NCBI GenBank assembly: GCA_026120035.1
Contig: JALRME010000017.1
Coordinates: forward strand, 620,001 to 684,000
Direction: 5' to 3'
From: Coleophoma eucalyptorum
Taxonomy: Eukaryota > Ascomycota > Leotiomycetes > Helotiales > Dermateaceae
Length of the DNA stretch: 64,000 nucleotides
Shown: positions 11,935 through 24,112 of the stretch, piece by piece
Layout: each line of letters begins with the position of its first letter
Position numbering within the stretch: the first letter of the stretch is position 1
Notes under the pieces: model-generated
Database searches by the model: none
What the model saw: the letters and a program-made list of their open reading frames with translations, nothing else
What the model was told of the DNA's origin: nothing
Translations under genes and position numbers: made by a program

Positions 11935-12332
11935 CCGTTCGTCGGGGGTTTACAGCTTCGATGCGGGCAAAGAGGTAAGTCGGTCTGGCAAGTGCAGCCT
12001 TGGAAACAAGGCACAGTGCTCAGCGAAATGCGCGCCGACGTTGTCGGCGGGAATGACTCGCGGATGCATTGCGGGATAATGCGGTTGATATAAACAGTGG
12101 CATCGGTGGTAAGCTATCTCCGAAAGATAAGGATAAGGATAAGGTAATGAGAACCGTCCCTATCGGCTAGAGTGGGGGAGGGGGAGGGGCATGGAATGCG
12201 TGTGCGTATACTTCACTGTCCAAAACGTGACTTCTATAACACTATAATAGCTTAATAGAATAGTTATGTATCCATGTACTATCATGATTTGGCCTTATTG
12301 CTAATTCTTAGACTCGTGTCTTGCAGCTTGAC
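11935..12332. other. Promoter region of the XlnR/AraR-type regulator
   Basis: 398 bp between the regulator start (11934) and the URC4 stop (12333), both minus strand. Contains a purine-rich stretch (agataaggataaggataagg at about 12126-12145) with GATA motifs, which are potential AreA-type nitrogen sites; this is only motif reading. Confidence 0.4.
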
Positions 12333-13786
12333 TTAGAAGAGTGTTCCGTCGCTTCGCAATTCGATGGGACTGCCCTTGGTTTCCGGTCGGTACCGTGCTG
12401 CCAATTGTCGTCCCGCCTTCCATGTTCCTGCCTCTAGTAGTTGTGCCAAAGTCAACGGAGTAGCGGCCCCTTTGGTAGAAGTCGCCATCTTCTCGTTGAC
12501 CATTTTCAGGGTGAGATCGAGTAAAGCCACCGTGAGCGCCCGCCACTCAACAATCACATTGTCGCTAGGATCAAAAATCGGCAGAGCACTCTCCGACGCT
12601 GCAATTCCTTGCTGCAGGACATCCGGCTTCAGCGTCAATACCCCCATATCCACATACAAGCCACCATTGCGGTATTCCGGGAGGCCGGTGAGGTGCTCGG
12701 TCCCAGTCCATTCGATTTTAAGGAGACGCACAAAAGTCACCATCAGTGAGTAAGTCAGCCATTGTGTCAGCTTGTGAAATGGCTGTATGCCAACGCCAGA
12801 GGGGTCCTCTTGTTCTTGTAATAAACGAAGCGGCCAAGCGTCACCTAGTGGTTTGCCATTGTATTGGGTTCTTCCCGATGGCCATGTGGGAATAAGTAGC
12901 TGTTGAAGCGCATCCCAAAGCGTCTTCAAGTCAACTTTATTTGATGCGTCTTTCGTTTTCAGTACGTGATCTACGCATGATGTCAGAATGGTTATGAGAA
13001 TGGTAGAAGGCAGTTGAACACCCACCAACAATGTTTCCTGGTCTTCCGGTCTCACCAAAAAACTGAGGTAATCGTAGCAAAGAATCTCCAAGACTTTGAA
13101 GCAGTTCTGCTCTACCCTCTAGTCCAAGCAGAGGGTTATCTGCTGATGACTGCATTGCCGTGCCGAGCTTCTCTACGGTGACATTTTTGAGCCCCAGCGC
13201 TGTGCACAGGTAAGCATTAAGTATGTCACCACGGGGTTGCGAGAATTCACCATCCACTCCAACAATGGCTGTTGAAAACAGTCCACCCTTGAAGGCATAT
13301 AAACTAGCTACAGCCAAACCCTCGCTCCGCTCAATGGAAAGCCCGGTGCTTGCCTCTTGGAACTTCCAAGTATCGCCGGCACCCGCATCAAGCAAGACAG
13401 AGACCAAGAACAGATCTACCAGTCTCCGGCAACACTCTAAGTCTTCAACGCCGCTGGCTTTCCAATCTTGCAGCAGGTTTTGAAGCCGTGGGACGCCTTT
13501 TGTCTCGAAATGCTGCCACCTACCATGAGGTGGGATTTGAGAAAATTGATCAACAGGGAAGTCGTTCTAATGGGCATCAGTGAAAGCTGAGTATCATCAT
13601 TCGCCGTCTTACCAAGATGACTGAGCACACGAAATCGGCCATGGCCTCCATCCTGTCCGGGTGAAAATCAAACGCAGCCAGTTTGTTGTCCTGTGCCGCC
13701 CTGTAGGCGCTTTGAGCACCATTGCGTATGCTGGGTAGCGAAAGGAGATATGCGTATCGGCTTTCTGCATCCATTGTGTTTGACAT
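12333..13786 (-). CDS. URC4: Uracil catabolism protein 4 (DUF1688)
   Basis: URC4/urg3-type protein required for the URC route of uracil breakdown, in which uracil is first turned into a ribosylated intermediate rather than reduced. Exons: 13786-13613, 13566-13026, 12970-12333 (450 aa, normal length). Signature blocks are DFPVDQFSQIPPHGRWQHF after the first intron, GAGDTWKFQE, FGETGRPGNIVDHV across the second intron, and the hallmark end RPETKGSPIELRSDGTLF. The molecular reaction is not settled for the family. Divergently placed 485 bp from the uracil phosphoribosyltransferase gene and in the same locus as URC1, matching clusters in other fungi and in yeasts that retain the pathway. Confidence 0.95.
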
Positions 13787-14271
13787 TTTGCTATTGTTTA
13801 CGCTGCTGGTATCTCCTGTTCGAGATTTACAAAGGGTTGGAGGATGCTGCAATTATGACAGCTAATAATCCTTCTTAACAAGACACGTTTTCGTGATGGT
13901 TCGCGAAGAAACGTTCTCGTTGGGCTTTTCCCGAGCCTGGTGCGGTTGCGGCTATTCAGTCGAGCTTCCCCTAGCGGGCCACATCCGGCCGTTTGACTTT
14001 CGTGATCCTGGATATTGTTCCTACCCCACGGTGTTGATTATTCGGCTTGGAAGAATGGGAACATGCACTGCGGAAGAATGCCTCATGGAACTTCTGGTTC
14101 GAATTAATTCCAGAAGAACCGCGCGAAATGCCGCAATGACTTTTCAGATGGATTAAGTACAGCGGCGTTAGCCCTCGCGCATTGGGTAGAACTTCTTAGA
14201 ACACTTCAAGTTTTTACACAATCTCCCAAAACCTTCTTCATTACACCATATTTTTATCATTATCATCTAAA
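13787..14271. promoter_or_regulatory. Shared divergent promoter of URC4 and URC6
   Basis: 485-bp spacer between two divergent start codons, so it holds both promoters. Visible dyads: TTCGCGAA near 13900 and TTCTGG-N12-CCAGAA at 14092-14115, overlapped by GGTTC/GAACC arms (14096-14120). The side next to 14272 is AT/pyrimidine-rich just before the ATG, as in fungal leaders. Uracil-responsive control is expected from the pathway, but no known operator can be named. Confidence 0.55.
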
Positions 14272-14917
14272 ATGTCTCTCAACGTCACCGTCGTCTCTCA
14301 CCCTTTTCTTGCGGCGAAGATCGCCCGCATGGAGGATCGAAGTACCGATGCAGCAAGTATGCGACGGCTGGTGCGACAAGCGACCCAAATCCTCACTGTC
14401 TCCGCAACAACTTCAGTACAACCGGAAAAGACCTGCGCTTTAGTACCTCTCATGCGAAGTGGTCTGGCCATGGTAGATCCCGTTCTCGATATTATGGTTC
14501 CTGGAAACAAGGTCGTTGTTCATCACCTCGGCTTGTTCCGAGACCGGGAAACGCTCGAGGCTGTCGAATATTATAACAACATCCCCACGACAAACCCCCC
14601 AGTAGATCACGCTTTTATCGTTGACCCTCTGCTCGCTACTGGTACCACCGCAGTTGCGGCCATTGACACTTTGAAGTAATTCCCTCCCGTGTTTGAATTG
14701 CCGAGGATTGAACTAATTGCTATGGTATAGAGAATGGGGCGTTGGAGAAATCACCATGATCGCGTTGATTGCAACGCAAAAGGGTTTGGAGCGAGCAGCA
14801 AAGGCATGGCCTGGAAAGGTCAAGTTCTATGTTGGAGCAATCGAGGAGCTTGATGATACTGCACATATCACGCCGGGAGTCGGAGATATTGGTGATCGGT
14901 TGTTTCTTAATTGGTAA
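14272..14917 (+). CDS. URC6: Uracil phosphoribosyltransferase (URC6-type)
   Basis: Uracil phosphoribosyltransferase, which makes UMP from uracil and PRPP; in the URC pathway this activity feeds uracil into the degradative route. Exons 14272-14675 and 14731-14917, intron 14676-14730 (196 aa). The PRPP-binding loop is FIVDPLLATGTTA, close to the canonical DPMLATGGS loop, with the C-terminal uracil-binding part GVGDIGDRLF. It has the short length of single-domain UPRTs. It could alternatively be the salvage FUR1 enzyme, but its position between URC4 and URC1 favours the catabolic paralogue. Confidence 0.9.
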
Positions 14918-15568
14918 TCTCGTGTCTTTTTGGTAGTTTAAAATTTGCTTGTTATAGCGTTGATATCATGAGCGCATCAAATATTATATCATTTTGTTTT
15001 CTTGACATGAAGTCTATCAACATTACAAGCGTGATCAAGTCACTAGTGATACCCGACAGGCTGAAAACGGACGTTGAGATTTAGACTTGATTTAGATTTA
15101 TGAGTTGTTATTCAACAACATTAAGTCAAGATTATCAAATTGTGAATGGTATGGAAATGGTATGGAGGAATATCTGTACGGCTTCACCAGTTCACGCGTC
15201 CGACTACAGACAGCTCGCTTACCTTGCGCTCGCAATATTACCCGCAACACAGTATTGCGGGTAAATAGCGCGAGAGGGTAATTAGTTTTGGCAGGATGTC
15301 GAACATCCCCTCCTTCAGATGAAGCCACCTCTCCGTGTTATGTAGCTGGTACCTGCTCCACAAGTCATGATCAGCGGCAATAACCTCGAATGAAGCCACG
15401 GGTTTTAGAACGATGATGATAACCCGCAATAGAAGATGCGGTCACTGTGCTCGCTCTCTTGCTATATGAGAGCCAGCTTTCCCACCTAGTGAACTGTATC
15501 ACGGCAGTCTGTATATCCTTTCCATTGATATTATCCAGATCCGTACAAGTATCGTCAAGTCTTTAAAT
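14918..15568. other. URC6-URC1 intergenic region
   Basis: 651 bp between two plus-strand genes, holding the URC1 promoter. A short near-repeat with an inverted element occurs at about 15227-15262 (gcaatattacccgcaacaca / tattgcgggtaa). No gene seen. Confidence 0.4.
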
Positions 15569-17022
15569 ATGACTCAATTAGAAGTCGAAGAGCTCAGTCA
15601 TCCTTATGGTAGCAAAGTTGTTGTGCGTAGATCCCGTTCTTTGCAGTTTGAGGAGGCCTAACTATCCCGACAGTTGACAACCTATCCAAATTCAAGTGGT
15701 GTCAATCCCGTCACATTACAATGGGGTGCCAGCGAACCCCAAAGACGTGGTCCAGTAATTGTAGCACGCACTGGTAAAGGCGTCAAGACACGGAATGCCA
15801 TCGGTGCTCATGGCGGATCCTACTCAGTATACAATGCCCTCGCCATCGCGGGAGGCGACTTACCACCCGACTTCCGCCCAGATTTCACCAACACCGAACC
15901 GACATTCGATTTTAAACCACAGCCAGCATGGGCAAACGCCGAGAAGATCGTTGCCATGGATCCTTTTGGCCATATCGTATCGTCTGCATTTCAAAATCAG
16001 CTCCAGCAAGGCCATGATGTCCGACCGACAATTGCCATCACACGAGCAACCATGAGAGTCGCTGAGATTGCTGAGGCCGTGAAGGAGAAGAGACTACCAG
16101 TCGATGGTGAAATTGTTATTAGTGAACTGGGCGATGTCAGAGTCACCAAAGTCGCGGTTGAGCCAGTCTGGTATCTACCGGGAGTTGCCAAACGCTTTAA
16201 TATCAAGGAGAGCCATTTACGTCGCGCACTTTTTGAACACATGGGCGGAAGTTACCCAGAATTAATAACACGACCAGATCTCAAAGTGTTTCTTCCACCT
16301 ATTGGAGGCCTCACGGTTTATATCTTCGGGCCTCCCGATCGCGTGTCAGATCCAAGTTGCAAGCTCGCTCTGCGAGTACACGATGAGTGTAACGGAAGTG
16401 ATGTCTTCCAGTCCGATATTTGCACTTGCAGGCCGTACCTTGCCTTCGGCATCCAGGAAGCGATCCGTGAAGCACAGCAAGGAGGCAGTGGTCTATGCAT
16501 CTACTTCCGAAAGGAAGGTCGCGCGCTGGGCGAGGTTGTCAAGTACCTGGTGTACAACGCTAGAAAGCGCGGTGGTGATACTGCCGACAAGTACTTCCAG
16601 CGAACAGAGAACGTGGCGGGTGTCCGAGACATGAGATTCCAAGCACTCATGCCTGACATTCTCCACTGGTTGGGAATTGTCAAGATCGACAAGATGCTAT
16701 CGATGTCTAACATGAAGTATGATGCGATCGTCGAGTCCGGCATTCCAATCATCGAGCGAATTCCTATCCCTGATGGTAAGCGAACCTACACGACATCTCA
16801 CGTATTTGGTTAACGTCATTAGAAATGATTCCAGTCGACTCGAGAGTAGAGATTGATGCAAAAATCAATGCAGGATACTTTACCACTGGAACGGTACGAA
16901 CTACCGAGGAATTGGCCGAAGTGGCAGGCCGTGGCTGGGAGCAATGGGAAGACGTGGCTGTAAGTGCATTGAAGGGTGAGAAACCGTTTTGGGAGTTAGC
17001 TAACATTATTTCACAGCATTAA
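15569..17022 (+). CDS. URC1: GTP cyclohydrolase II-like uracil catabolism protein 1
   Basis: URC1/urg1, a RibA-like protein of the uracil-catabolism pathway rather than riboflavin synthesis. Exons 15569-15622, 15674-16775, 16823-17022 (451 aa). It has the long N-terminal extension of URC1 proteins (PNSSGVNPVTLQWGA, IVARTGKGVKTRNAIGAHGGSYSVY). The GTP-cyclohydrolase core keeps the zinc cysteines C257, C268 and C270 in ECNGSDVFQSDICTC and the EGRALGE loop (about 299). Classical GTPCH II has a CDCG-like end to the zinc motif; here it reads CTCR, as expected for a diverged paralogue. The ATG at 15569 gives a first exon of 18 codons matching the family's N-terminus. The third gene of the locus, supporting a complete URC set. 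Confidence 0.93.
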
Positions 17023-17446
17023 TATCGCATGTTTTTATTAGCGTCTGTTGTCTGAAAGCGGTTATGAGTTGCATTCACAGTGTGTTGCTGGTCGATAATT
17101 ACCGCTGTCTTCATTTCCTTTGTTTATTGGATTCTGAGATTCCCCAGCGAGCGAACCATATGGAGAACTACAAGAAACCGAGGCGTTTGGTCATTTGAAT
17201 TAAACTCTAGCCCGAAGAGTCAGATGTCTTTGTTTGGCTTATCATGGACTTACCATGAAACCTACAACCCCGGAGTCACTTGTGGACGAGATAAAACCGT
17301 CGGATCAAAGTAGAGAGCTGGAACCGAAACTGGCAACGAAATAATAATTTATTGATGTATGAACGCTGATTAGATCTCAGCTGATTATCTCATTCGGTGC
17401 CTCCCAACTACATGGCCATCATCTGACCCATCGTGAGCTCCCCACT
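17023..17446. other. Convergent intergenic region
   Basis: 3' flanks of URC1 (+) and the DUF2235 gene (-). No coding motif or repeat seen. Confidence 0.4.
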
Positions 17447-19472
17447 CTACTTCTTGTGATCAACCTTGAACCCAACTGCTTGCTTGTCGTGATGTCCATT
17501 GGCCCTGGCCGCGTCGAGCTTCGTTTGGGATACTTCCACGTGATGGTGACCATTCATGCCCTTGTGGTGTTTTTCTTCGAACGGTCCATCGGTGTCGAAT
17601 TTATGGAATTTGTGACAGTCTTTCTTGAATTTAAACACTTCTTGAGCTGTGCAAATTGCATATTAATATCAATTTTTAAGAAACCCGGGGTAGAAACTTG
17701 TACTTACCATACATAGGGTTGGCACTGCGGATGTTGTTCTTGCAACGATTTTCAACGTGCAATAGTGGTTCCTCTTCCAGAGTGAAGACCTCACCAGCAA
17801 CCAATTTTCTCCACGTCTTGTCCATATTCTTTTCAGACTTCTCCTTTTTATCAGCCTTCTTTTGCACCTTGTTCAATTTGTCCACCTTCTCCTTGTCCTC
17901 GTCTTTCCAGTCACGAAGTGCCTTGCAGGCCCATCGAGGCTCACTAAATCTCTTCCAGAGACCAAATGGCCCGTAGAACTTTCTATCCAAGTTCGTGCGA
18001 TGCAACTTACGATCCCTAACAGACTTATGGATAGTTTCGTTGGTGTGAAAGCCTTCTTTGTGGTACATGCCAGGCGTTCTCAACCCCAAGCATTGCTGGA
18101 AACCGAAGAACTGCGCAGTGTCGATGAGAAGTCCAACCCAGAAGAAGACAAAGGCGAGGAAGAGACGCTCGATCTCGTTTTGTCCCTCCCACCACTTGCC
18201 ACCTTCACCCTCCACAGTCGCCCATCGCCTGTGAGCGGATACCTTGTGATCAGTGTTATCCGCCTCGAGCAAGTAGTCTGCATCAAGCTCGAGAAGACTG
18301 TACTCCACTAGCTGTGCGACCATCCAACCGAGAGAAATATTTGATAGCCGGGGATCTTGCTTGCCACCACCCACATCACTATGCTCACCGCTAAACCAAC
18401 ACTGCTTCATTGTGGTTTTGAAGTCGGGGTCATCCTCATATTTGATTTCCTGATCAGGTTGATACCACAGTGTTGGCTTGAAGGCAAACCGATTTTCATC
18501 AAGCGAGAGGGCGTGGAACGCGTATCGGACGCCAGTTGGAAGAGTAGTGTTGTTCAACTCGAACTGTTCCCCGAAAAAGTTGTTGAGCCATGGAATATAG
18601 CCAGTAACAGGGCGGTGAAATCTATATCCTTAGCAAATGAAAGCACTGCGACGAGCGAAAACATACCCGACAGTATCAAAAACTCCGATTGCCTCAATGG
18701 CCCCAATCTTTGGTCTGTCGAGGTTATACTTGTCTCTGGCATCTTGGTATCTAGCCTCTTCCTCATCAAGGGAGAGGTTTTTTGGCATGCTGTAGTATTC
18801 TTTATACACCAGAGGAAAATTGTCCATGCCTAGAGTAGTCAGTAGTGCCGAATCTGCTGAGATCATAACACATACCTCTCTTGTCCAACAACCCCATCTT
18901 GGTGACCAGTCCAGCAATGGCTCTCGCGGTGAATGCACCTCGTGAGAAACCAAAAATGTAGATCTTATCGCCTGGCAGATAGTTGTTGGCGAGGAAAGCA
19001 TAAGCACTTCTGACTTTCTCAGAGAGTCCAACTCCGATCGCACCACCAATGAGGCTGTCGAGTGTTCCGGTCCCAACACCAGACTGATAAAAGACTATTT
19101 GATCAATTGTCTTTTTTCTCATGTCTTCATCGTCCCAGACGGTTGCCTCCGGCTTGATAGCTCGTGCAAGACGGATTACATTAGTCGGAGGTTTGCGTTT
19201 TTCGGGAGTGCTCTCAGCATCCTGCCAAGTTCCTGTTGAGGTTAAGATTGAAATTTGCACATAAAATGGTGGTGTAAATATATACCATCACAGAGTATGA
19301 CGATGCGTTTCCAATTCCGCTCCTTGAGGTCCATATTTTCTGAGTGTCTATGATTGTCTGAATGTCTATGATTGTCTGTGTTATCTGCCGAGGGTGCCAT
19401 GATGGCTGATTCAGTGGTTGGAGAAATATAAGAGTAATAATGGCCTTCTAAATGAGCACGAAACTGATCCAT
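17447..19472 (-). CDS. DUF2235 alpha/beta-hydrolase (Tle1-like fold) protein
   Basis: Protein with the DUF2235 domain, an alpha/beta-hydrolase fold shared with bacterial T6SS phospholipase effectors of the Tle1 type; fungal copies have no settled role. Exons: 19472-19286, 19232-18876, 18829-18667, 18621-17708, 17646-17447 (606 aa). The domain starts RIVILCDGTWQD, with CDGTW rebuilt across intron 1. The nucleophile elbow is GFSRGAF (GxSxG), then IGVFDTVGFH across intron 3, and CWFSGEHSDVGGG supplies the Asp/His region. A Lys-rich helix (KVDKLNKVQKKADKKEKSEK) and a His-rich tail follow. Near the N-terminus a 15-bp unit is duplicated (NHRHSDNHRHSEN). An internal Met before APSADN is an alternative start. 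No signal peptide seen, so a cytosolic location is inferred. Confidence 0.88.
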
Positions 19473-21312
19473 AGGCGAATTTGAGAATAGGTGTTGATTT
19501 TATAATGTTGGTTGTTTATCTGATTCTTCATGTGATAAGGCATTGCATTTTCTGCTCTGTCAAGGCGTCTTGAGGGAATTTCTGACCTCCAAGAAGCATG
19601 TGCCAGAGGCTAAACAGGACGCTTCAGTGGACTTAAATGATGGTTTAAGGAATATTGTTTGCAGAATATATCCTCATCCGCTTGCCAGCACATGCCTCTA
19701 ACATCCAAACGAAAGTATCGCGTGGACACACATGGTAAAGGTTAAATTCCTCATCGCAAGTTGCGCACTCTATTGGCTTAGATAACAGACATCCCCGCAT
19801 ACCTTGTCGCTAAACTTCCGCGAACGATGAGGACTAAAGTCTATTCTCGTTGCGGGGGGAAGAGCCCAGAGAAATGCATGCAAGCTTTCCTAAAGAGGGG
19901 TGATCTCCAAATATTTACAACAAAGGTAAGAAAGTCACGTCAACTGAGTCTCGGATTGGTGGATTGGATAAATATGGCTGCGCGTACACACAGAGAAACA
20001 GTTTGCATAAAGTTTTCTGACTGAAACCGAAAATCCAGAGCGGAGATCTCTAGGTATACTTCCCCATAGTGATATGAGCCTTTTTCTTGTAACTGCCATA
20101 TACCTGCATTTGGAGTAACCACCATGATTTTGTAAAAGCCTCAAAACAAAGACTGAGTACCAATAACTTACTTCAAGCCACCCAAAAAAAGAGACTTTCG
20201 CTCTTATAAACAGCATACCGGCATATCACAACCTCAACTATGAAAGATGCAACTCTCAAAGGCTTTGAAAATCGCACAGATGAAAATCGCATAGAAGAAA
20301 ATTGGAGTCTGAAAAAAGGAATATGCAATAGTTCAAGGGTTTGGTTTTCACAGAATCAGCACCATAAGCTTTCAAGTTTGAAGACCCTAGCATATCGAGC
20401 AATCAGTGCTGGGTAGATTCGGATAAGTACGGACATGGGAATTATCCGGAATGTCAGGACTGAGAAGATGTTATCTTGACTTGCATTTTCACGATCTGTT
20501 TTCTTTGTGCTCGACTACTAAAGGCTTGAGTTAAGACGAACACCCACCGGCACCTTGGACGGCTCGGCCTGGTGTGCGAGATCTGAGAATACCAAAGTTA
20601 GTTATCCACCAAGCGCCTTTCGAGAGAACTGTGTGCAACTAGTGTTAGTCGTGATACGAATATTGCGGGCTTAAAAACCCCCCACTTTGCTTGCTCATCC
20701 CCATTCTCCCCTGGAAAGCAGGACTTTTGTCCACAACGGACGCAGAATATAGGAATACTAAGCAAATGGTTTTGACACAACAAAGTTAGTGCTTCAAGAA
20801 GAGGGGGGGGGGGGGTGTCTATGCTTGTAATGTCGCTTGGTTATGAGAATCTTGCCGCATAAGATTGATCGAGTATCAGGACAAGTCTCCCTTAAGATAC
20901 AGAGGCCACTTCTCTAAGATAGATATTGGCATTGGCGACTAAACACGCTTCAATTACACGAAATGGATTGTCTTCTGTTCCGGCATTCTATTGTTATGTG
21001 TAATCTTTGTTCCATTTTGTTTTACCGTGGGTTGATGCAATTTTCTCATTGTTTCGACACGCCCTGGTACAAATCTAAACCAACATGTAAGCGCATAGAA
21101 TACTAAAATCTCATAGTTGCGAAGTTAATCGCTTGTATAATGGGACGGAACAGTAATTATCTGGGAACTCTAGTTTCGTAGGTCAGATTATCACCTCAGT
21201 ATCGGGTACCAAAATACTGGAGCTGTGACATAAGCTTATGGATTGCGCTGTGTACTTAAGTTGCATTCTGCAAATACATCTAGAGCAGTAACAACCCAAT
21301 TGGCAAATAAAG
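19473..21312. other. Gene-free spacer
   Basis: 1.84 kb with no supportable gene. Contains a homopolymer G tract (listed separately) and a short duplicated unit (gaaaatcgca repeated) near 20267-20290. The first 100-200 bp form the promoter side of the DUF2235 gene. Confidence 0.45.
20803..20815. repeat. Poly-G tract (13 G)
   Basis: An uninterrupted run of 13 G on the plus strand in a non-coding spacer. Unusual beside the local AT-rich composition. Could be a real unstable homopolymer or G-quadruplex-prone site, or an assembly/consensus uncertainty. Confidence 0.9.
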
Positions 21313-22313
21313 ATGGAAAAGGAAAGCAGATATGTATTCGACGACGATATTCCCAGATCGTCATATGTCTTTCACCATGAATTTGCTTTCGAAAACATTA
21401 GAACAACTCAGCCAACAATAACCGGGATCCACTCTGAGCTCATAGAGACAGACATCATAGATCAGACCATGAGCAAATTGGTTGTCTACTTGGAAAAGAC
21501 CATCAGACAATTCAGATCATATGATGCAGCAAATGAGAAACTGGTTCTTCAATATGAGACTAGGCTCGAAACAACGGTGCAAACTATTAAGCAGATCAAG
21601 CAGAAGGCAGAAGCTGTGTCTATCTTCCCGTGGGTTGCCTCCAAGTCCAATCCACTCATTGACGAGCGAATCACTCAACAATATCGAGATTTCCACAATA
21701 CCCACGAGAGCGCCAAGGCTCTTTTTAGTACAGCAAATAAAATCGAGGAAAGCTTAAGTCGCATTTCTAGGGAGCATCACCGCGCCAAAGCCAATATGCT
21801 CTCGAGCGCACATAGAGTTGAAGCGGCACAGAGGAATTTAGCAGCATCGACAAAGCGAGGTTTGCTAGGCACAGGCTGGAGTTTTGGGCCATTTGGAAAG
21901 CCAACATCTGAAAAAAAATAGAAGAAGTATCCCTGCAATATCTAGGAGAAAGGCTTTGCCCAATGTTTCGGAGTCTCGCTGAGCTTGAGGCGGCACACCA
22001 GCTTGCAACAGGTAATCTAAAGTTAGCAAAGACCATACTCGAATAGACATCGACGCGAGTGGAGGAAATTACAAATTTTGCTGCTGATTCGCGCCCGCAG
22101 ATTAGCAAGGACAAGCTTAGTGGTGGGATAGAGTACCTCATTCAGTTGATTCCCGAGACGAAGAGAGCGGTACGTACCCGCATCGATAGTAGGAGAGACA
22201 ACAAGGAGTTGTGGACCAAACGACACCAAAAATGTCAGCATTTAAATGGCGAGTATTATGAATTCTGCTTTTACTTGACAGAACGGAGAATCAAGTCGGA
22301 CGAACTGAAATAG
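21313..22313 (+). pseudogene. Coiled-coil protein gene, apparently broken
   Basis: The first reading frame (21313-21921) encodes 202 aa, mostly long charged helices (VVYLEKTIRQFRSYDAANEKLVLQYE, AAQRNLAASTKRG), with no family recognised. It ends just after a run of eight A (21911-21918). In the frame one base back, directly from that run, another helical stretch stays open to a TAG at 22044 (about 21912-22046). After that TAG the same frame is open again to 22313, with similar Glu/Lys/Arg-rich content. The three pieces therefore look like one about 330-aa coiled-coil protein interrupted by a frameshift in A8 and one nonsense codon. A GT..AG intron that removes both is not evident; the only candidate there is 35 bp. 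The alternative is a real 202-aa protein with chance downstream frames. Confidence 0.55.
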
Positions 22314-24112
22314 CTTCCGCGAGCGTTGATAGCGGAGAGTTTAATGGCGGGAGGTTAGAAGAGAGTGGGTGGGCTGCTGCACGCGCGTCTGTATCTGTCA
22401 CAAAGTATATTATTTTGGTCTTCCTGTAGGAGAGCCCGTGGTTAGTTAATCAAATGCAGTACTGTGCAGAAAAATGAGACAGTATCTTGCTCACGAAGGA
22501 AGGCTTTTAAGCAGCATTAGCGTTTCTTCAATAGCCCGACACTCGTGGGCCACCTAACCCCTAAAGGGTGCAGGACTCCATAATCACTGGATGATCGCTA
22601 TATGGTTGATATATGATCGCAAAGTCCCTAAATTACCTGCTGACGGGAACCCGCTGTTTACAGTTGAATTGACCTATCTGCGTCGCCTCCAAGGTGCCAA
22701 GTGGTCTCCGAAGTTTTACAGTCACACAGACTTCGACCGTTGCCCCATTTGAGAAACAAAGTTTCTTCTCCTAGGGCTCTGGTAGCTTGCCGCTGTCTCA
22801 TTTGGGGCCGTGAGCATTCGCAAGGAAACGTGGTTGAGCATAAGGCGTGGATCACGAGCTTTGCTCTATCTAATGCACCAATTACGTTGTTTTCGCAGTT
22901 TCTCATGTTAATAATTCGTCGAATCTTACCAGGTGAAAGGAATTTCTAGTCTTATTATTTTGTGCTGTTTCTTACTCTTGTGTCTGCTAAATAGTGTTAA
23001 ATCGACCATCGAGATCCAAGAAAGAGGCCGTCGCTTAGATCCGCATTCTCTCCATTATTTCAAGCCTTCATATGGCCCAGACCTCTTTCTGGACTTAAAG
23101 CTGCGATTTAGATTTAGTAAGATGGGGCAAAAATGAAATTTGACAATGCATTACTCCTGGCTGGTCTGCATTGTGATTTTGAAAACTGTAGCTCGAGGCG
23201 CGTAAGCTGCGTCAAGAGAGCATGGCACAGGCTTGGTAAGTAGGACGTTATAGGTATAAATATATCCTTTGTTTTTGTATGGTGTAAGGGATATGAACTG
23301 GCAAATAAACATACGCCTTGGCCCCTTTATTGAACCTGCGTATGCTTACTCGATGCTATTAGTTGGGTGATGGCTACTATATCGCCGGCCCCTTTGGTTT
23401 GCTGCTAGAATGTTGTACATTTATCCCCTAATAATTGGACCTCTGCTTTTGCCATAAGATATGCAGAGAATCAAGTTTCTGGTAAAAAGAAAAAGAAAAG
23501 AAAATTGTGAGTTGTAAGTGGATATCAATTCCATAAACCTAGTCTGCTAAATCCCTAAGCGAACACCGTTATTTTTACCTTCAAAGATCAGCAATCGGAG
23601 CCGGGTATTTTATCATCAGAGGTAAGATGTGCATCATCGATATCTTTTCTTCTACCGGCCGTCTTGCTGGCATATATTTACATAGGCGGGCGATCACCTG
23701 GACGTCGCTTAACTAGTCAATATGAAACAACGCAGATGGTCAGCACCAGCCAAGATCTGTCGAGTTAATTTCTGTCAGAATCTTACATCCTACATGTCAT
23801 ATGCATGGGAGTCATTATGGGCCCGGCATGATCGTACTGTAATCCACAGTTTTAACTTTTAAGCCAGAACAATCTCGCTGTTGCAAAAGGCCGATATCCA
23901 ATCTAAGCCCGCTGCATCCGTCTGATCGTACTACCGGATATATTATTTGTGCATACGGCAACGGTGCGTGTCTTGATCGGGAAAGTATACCACTACATCT
24001 GCATCTCAGCTAGTGCACTATTCAACGGTTCTTGACGGGCTGTTATACTTAAAGGATTACCTCACCGTTGAGCTTTCTTAATCGGCGTCGTGTGAGTTCT
24101 CATCTCCCAACA
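22314..24112. other. Gene-free spacer
   Basis: 1.8 kb with no coding motif. Has an A/G-rich tract (aaaaagaaaaagaaaagaaaa near 23484-23504). The end nearest 24113 is the methyltransferase promoter side. No transposon remnant recognised. Confidence 0.45.

Noticed and set aside
12364..12753. 129-codon plus-strand open frame
   Set aside because: Antisense shadow of the URC4 C-terminal exon.
14092..14120. tRNA B-box-like ggttcgaatt
   Set aside because: No A box, acceptor stem or anticodon arm at the required spacing; it is part of an inverted repeat in the URC promoter.
21911..21921. Programmed -1 frameshift at the A8 run
   Set aside because: Slippery-looking, but a second nonsense codon follows at 22044 and no family comparison supports a fused product; decay is simpler.
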